Below the pieces are notes generated by a model. The model did no database searches and was not told where the DNA came from. It was given only the letters and a program-made list of their open reading frames with translations. Below, one piece after another: positions 61,213 through 64,000 of a stretch of 64,000 nucleotides of DNA. Origin of the DNA: Acidobacteriota bacterium (GTDB lineage: Bacteria; Acidobacteriota; JAAYUB01); contig JAAYUB010000021.1 of the NCBI GenBank assembly GCA_012517875.1, positions 25,967 to 89,966 of the forward strand, in the 5' to 3' direction. The position numbers and the translations under genes were made by a program. Within the stretch, counting starts at the first letter, position 1, and each line of letters begins with the position of its first letter.

Positions 61213-62292
61213 TCAGCGAGGCGGCGGCGGTGCGGCGGGCTCCGCTGGCGGCACCAGCCCGGCCGCGTGGCGGCGATCCTCCAGCGTCAGGATCACCCGC
61301 GGCGCCGCGGGGTGATCCGTGTGCACGACCAGGTGCGTCGGCGGCTGCATGGGGAGTGTGGTTTCCAAATCCAGGCGGAACGTGATTTTCTGGACGTGGA
61401 CCGGTTTCCCCCCCGCGGTGCGTTCCAGGGGCCGGGCGACCGCCGATAGCCAGGGCGGCGTCTCGACACGGGTGACGGTGAACGGCACGCTGTCCCACAG
61501 GTAGACCACCCGCTCCGGCGGGCTGCTCTGGGCGAAATCGAGCAGGTCCAGATAGCGGGTGGACGGCTGGATGGGCCCCGTGACCAGGCCGCGCACCGGC
61601 ACACGCACCCGCTCCTCCGCCTTTCCCGAAAACACCAGCTCCACCCATTCGTCCAGCATCACTTCGGCCTCCGCCACTTGGAGCCGGACGGACACGCGGT
61701 AGTGGCGGTCGTCCACGGGCGTGAAGGCAGCCGTGACGGTTGGGGAGGATCCGCTCACCGACTGGAGCGCGTGGACGTCGTCGTCGTTGATCGCGACGGC
61801 CAGCTCCGCGGTCGCGCCGTTGACATGCTCTTTCGGCGCCATGCTGAAACTCAGGATGTCCGGTGAGACATCGAGGCGGGTGTACGCGTCGCCAACGATG
61901 TAGAACGCGGCGCGCGGCTGACGCGGGTCGTCGGTCACCAGCCAGACGCCGTCGTAAAATGAGCCCCGCTTGTCGCGGACGTCCAGCACGATTTCCAGCG
62001 ACGTGGATTCCTGCGGCGCCAGCCGGTTGGCGCCCAGGCTGAAGCGGGCGCACTCGCACATGGGCTCGACCTCGAGGATATTCAGCGGGGCGGTACCGGT
62101 ATTGGCGATGGTGAAGGTGTGGACGATCGGCGGTCCGGCGGCGGAGATGCGGCCCGCGTCGTAATAGCGGTCGGTGGCGGTGAGCATCGGTCCTGCGGCG
62201 GCGGGCGCGACCGGCGCCTGGGCGGCCAGCGCGCAGCCCAGCCATCCGGCCAGACCGATTCGGATCACCTGGACAGCGAGCGAGCGGTTCAT
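61213..62292 (-). CDS. Secreted DUF1573 protein
   Basis: 359 residues. After a signal peptide (residues 1-30, ending APAAAG) comes an Ig-like DUF1573 domain: IVHTFTIANTGTAPLNI, then VEPMCECARF with the family Cys residues and LAPQESTSLEIVLDVRDKRG. The second half (about 150-350) looks like further beta-sandwich repeats without Cys. Periplasmic or surface role unknown. The predicted transcript start (about 62295) is 3 bases from ATG 62292. Confidence 0.78.
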   Translation of the reverse strand: MNRSLAVQVIRIGLAGWLGCALAAQAPVAPAAAGPMLTATDRYYDAGRISAAGPPIVHTFTIANTGTAPLNILEVEPMCECARFSLGANRLAPQESTSLEIVLDVRDKRGSFYDGVWLVTDDPRQPRAAFYIVGDAYTRLDVSPDILSFSMAPKEHVNGATAELAVAINDDDVHALQSVSGSSPTVTAAFTPVDDRHYRVSVRLQVAEAEVMLDEWVELVFSGKAEERVRVPVRGLVTGPIQPSTRYLDLLDFAQSSPPERVVYLWDSVPFTVTRVETPPWLSAVARPLERTAGGKPVHVQKITFRLDLETTLPMQPPTHLVVHTDHPAAPRVILTLEDRRHAAGLVPPAEPAAPPPPR

Positions 62293-62301
62293 GACACGGA
62301 C

Positions 62302-62330
62302 ATTGTAACCCGGACCGGATGAGGCGCGAA
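62302..62330 (-). promoter_or_regulatory. Promoter of the DUF1573 gene, leaderless type
   Basis: TACAAT (62307-62302) on the minus strand, with a weak TTCGCG 17 bases upstream (62330-62325). Only about three bases would precede the ATG, leaving no room for a ribosome site. Confidence 0.5.
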
Positions 62331-62671
62331 GCAGTTTCCATTGTGAGGCGGCCCGTCCGGCGGCGGGCGAAAACAACCGGCTTCTTCAGCCTCCCTGAAA
62401 CCGCAGGCCCGGCAAAGGGTTTGCAAAAGCCGTCGAGATGAAAAATCCCAGATGGCCCGACTCATTGCTGTCAAATCACCGTATGTCGGGTCCGGCTCAT
62501 GCGCCAAGTCCTGGGTTCCCTGAACATGAGTGCCAATAATCAGAGCCCGATCCGCACCCTGCTGCCAGTTTAGGCCGCTGAATCTGGAGCGTAAATCAGA
62601 GATTTCCTGATAACGGCCTTCAAATATCCTGATGTCCGCTGCCGCGGGGCAGCGATTGGCCGCCGGGCGGG
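62331..62671. other. Intergenic region, no gene seen
   Basis: 341 bases of lower GC than the surroundings. I find a short inverted repeat (GCTGCC / GGCAGC, 62638-62653) just past the end of the kinase/LuxR remnant and nothing else. Decayed coding DNA is possible, given the remnant next to it. Confidence 0.5.
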
Positions 62672-63292
62672 TCAGAGCGGCGCGCGGCCTTCGCGGATCG
62701 CGTACTTGGTCAGCTCGGCGATGCAGTGCAGATTGAGTTTGGCCATGATCGGCAGCCGGTACGAGTCAACGGTCTTGTCGCTCACGCAGAGGATACCGGC
62801 GATTTCCTTCGTGATTTTGCCTTCCGCGATGAGTTGCAGCATTTCCAACTCGCGCGGGGTGAGGGGTTGGGGCGGAGCCGGATCGGCGGCAAATTCCTTG
62901 CCGTCGTCCTCGACGACAGTGAGCACCTGCCCGTGCTCCTGTCGCAGCAACACCCGGATCCGGCGGGCGCCCGCGTGCTTGATGGCGTTTACCAGCGGCT
63001 CCCGCACACCCTGGAACAGCAGAGCCCGCTTCTCGATGGTCGACGGTTCGGGCTTGGGGTCGGAATCGAGCGTGATGGCGAGACCCGACTGCTGGTTCAG
63101 GTGCTCCACCAGCCAGTCGGTGGCGGCTTCAAGCCCCAGCCGATCGAGGACGGGCGGGCTGATTTCGGCGATGGCGTCGGGATGGCCCAGCAGCGTCCGG
63201 ATCAGCGTTGGGAAATCAGCCGCGGCCGCCGGCGGGGGTCGGATTCCAGTTCCGGAAATTTCAGTCGGTCGACGGCCATCCGGTGTCGTGCC
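62672..63292 (-). pseudogene. Histidine-kinase / LuxR-HTH fusion remnant
   Basis: The frame opens at a stop (63295-63293) and runs 206 codons with no ATG before the homology; the first conventional start is GTG 63109. From the 5' side it reads a kinase segment of the NarX type (ISPPVLDRLGLEAATDWLVEHL, quoted in part; LLFQGVREPLVNAIKHAGARR as N-box; VVEDDGKEF as G1 box) and then jumps straight to a LuxR-type HTH (LTPRELEMLQLIAEGKITKEIA). The G2 box and the receiver domain are missing. This looks like a kinase-regulator pair fused by an internal deletion and beheaded at its 5' end. Confidence 0.7.
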
Positions 63293-63844
63293 TCAGACGA
63301 GGAATTTCTGGACATCCCCATGGGGCGCCGGGATGATCACCGCAGCCACGAACAGGCCGGTATGGGCGATGGCCGCCTCCCCGGCCTGGATCGCCGCCTC
63401 GACGTCGGCGACCGATCCGGTCAGAGTCAGGACCGCCTTGCCGCCGATGCCGTTGGCGAGGCGGATCTCGATGAGGTCCACGGCGGCGGCCTTGGCGGCC
63501 GCGTCGCCGGCAAGGATGCCCGTCAGGGCCGAGTAGCTTTCCAGCACGCCCACCGCGGCCAGCGCGGCGATGGCGGCGGTGCCGGTGAGCGCGGGAAACA
63601 CCTGCGGGTGCGCGTTGGGGATGATGAATTCGTCGACGACGGCGCCCGGCGCGGCGGCTTTGCCGGTGGCAATGGCGGCCTCGACGCTGGACACCTCGCC
63701 GTGAACGAGGGTCATGTACTTGCCCGGACAGATGCTCTTCGACGCGAACAGCTCCACCGCGGCCGCCTTGGCCATGGCGTCGGCGGCGAAGATGCCGCGG
63801 GCGATGCTGTTGAACTCCAGGGCTCCGATGGCGCTGGCAATCAT
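63293..63844 (-). CDS. Tandem-BMC microcompartment shell protein, PduT-like
   Basis: 183 residues, two BMC domains (about 1-90 and 93-183). It matches PduT closely in length and sequence, including SKSICPGKYM with Cys39 at the position of the PduT Cys that, across the trimer, binds a 4Fe-4S cluster in the pore. Shell trimers of this type are thought to pass electrons across a bacterial microcompartment. The ATG follows GGAGGAGA and overlaps the stop of the upstream PduS-like gene (ATGA). It is the last intact shell gene before the remnant. Confidence 0.93.
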   Translation of the reverse strand: MIASAIGALEFNSIARGIFAADAMAKAAAVELFASKSICPGKYMTLVHGEVSSVEAAIATGKAAAPGAVVDEFIIPNAHPQVFPALTGTAAIAALAAVGVLESYSALTGILAGDAAAKAAAVDLIEIRLANGIGGKAVLTLTGSVADVEAAIQAGEAAIAHTGLFVAAVIIPAPHGDVQKFLV

Positions 63845-64000
63845 GCGATGTCTCCTCCACGGGATCTTCGGGCGCGGGGCGGGGCGGTGGCGATGACCAC
63901 GACGTCGTCCGCGCGGACCACCGTTCCGGCGGCGGGCGCGTGCACGTGGGCGCCCAGGGCGCCGGCCGGGACCCGGCCGACGGCCTGCGCCGCGGCCACC
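63841..64000 (-). CDS. C-terminal end of PduS/RnfC-like protein (partial)
   Basis: 53 complete codons are visible; the gene continues beyond the right edge. The readable end, GRVPAGALGAHVHAPAAGTV followed by VVRADDVVVIA, fits the barrel-sandwich domain that closes PduS/RnfC-type cobalamin or flavin/Fe-S reductases, followed by a short basic tail. In pdu operons PduS directly precedes PduT, the order seen here. Identification rests on a short stretch and on the neighbour. Confidence 0.62.
   Translation of the reverse strand, partial: VAAAQAVGRVPAGALGAHVHAPAAGTVVRADDVVVIATAPPRARRSRGGDIA

Overview
The window is about 64 kb of very GC-rich, densely packed bacterial chromosome. A double-membrane (Gram-negative type) bacterium is suggested by an MlaF-type lipid-transport ATPase, PBP1b, a PilT retraction ATPase and many predicted periplasmic proteins. 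Two acyl-CoA dehydrogenases with EtfAB, stand-alone RRM, TPR/HEAT scaffold proteins and zinc-ribbon proteins would fit Acidobacteriota or a related phylum, but this is inferred from gene style and there is no marker in the window that proves it. No rRNA, CRISPR, insertion sequence or integrase was seen. Nearly everything is vertically inherited-looking chromosome; the accessory-looking parts are the repeat patch at 30.2-31.1 kb, the repeat patch before the tRNA at 46.5 kb, the orphan large ATPase at 12-15.8 kb, the signalling genes at 31-38 kb and 49-55 kb, and the microcompartment edge at 63-64 kb.

Layout. 1-6.8 kb (+): acyl-CoA dehydrogenase, fabD, fabG, acpP, fabF, etfB, etfA, mlaF-like ATPase, read as one lipid-metabolism transcription unit. 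6.8-10.6 kb (-): a zinc-ribbon/GYF-like/RDD membrane protein and a secreted coiled-coil protein. 10.7 kb (+): stand-alone ribA. 11.4-21.1 kb (-): mutS, tadA, PBP1b, a 1272-residue BrxC/PglY-like P-loop ATPase and a small secreted protein. 21.4 kb: RRM protein with its own promoter and terminator. 22-23 kb (-): pilT. 23.1-27.7 kb (+): acyl-CoA dehydrogenase, M50 protease, scpA, scpB, rluB. 27.7-30.2 kb (+): hisC, cmk, ribE. 30.2-31.1 kb: gene-free, with three GTAG-headed palindromes (REP-like), a 22-T run and mosaic repeats.

31.1-37.8 kb holds four alternating-strand genes: TPR protein, GAF/PAS histidine-kinase-like protein with an eroded ATP site, helical-repeat protein, and a membrane sensor without an output domain. 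37.9-43.6 kb (+): ribBA (GTP cyclohydrolase half eroded), glgC, a small helical protein, an SPFH/zinc-ribbon protein and tyrS. 43.7-45.0 kb (-): M29-like aminopeptidase and a zinc-ribbon protein. 45.1-46.5 kb (+): nitroreductase and a secreted protein. A tRNA-Ser(CGA) with an unusual G33 lies at 46.8 kb. 47-49 kb (+): GntR regulator and adenosine deaminase. 49.2-55.0 kb (-): a signalling operon of TPR lipoprotein-like protein, triple-PDZ histidine kinase, receiver-PP2C phosphatase and a tiny Fis-type HTH. 55.2-58.4 kb (+): class V aminotransferase, NAD(P)HX repair enzyme, tsaE. 58.4-62.3 kb (-): MBL hydrolase, purB, two secreted proteins. 62.7-64 kb (-): the end of a PduS-like and a complete PduT-like microcompartment gene, followed by a start-less kinase/LuxR fusion remnant.

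Riboflavin synthesis is dispersed: ribA, ribE and ribBA are all present at separate places, and the stand-alone RibA appears to compensate for the decayed second half of RibBA. Promoters are recognisable by a TG-extended -10 box (TGATACAAT occurs three times), and at several genes the start codon falls within about 4 bases of the predicted transcription start, suggesting leaderless mRNAs.
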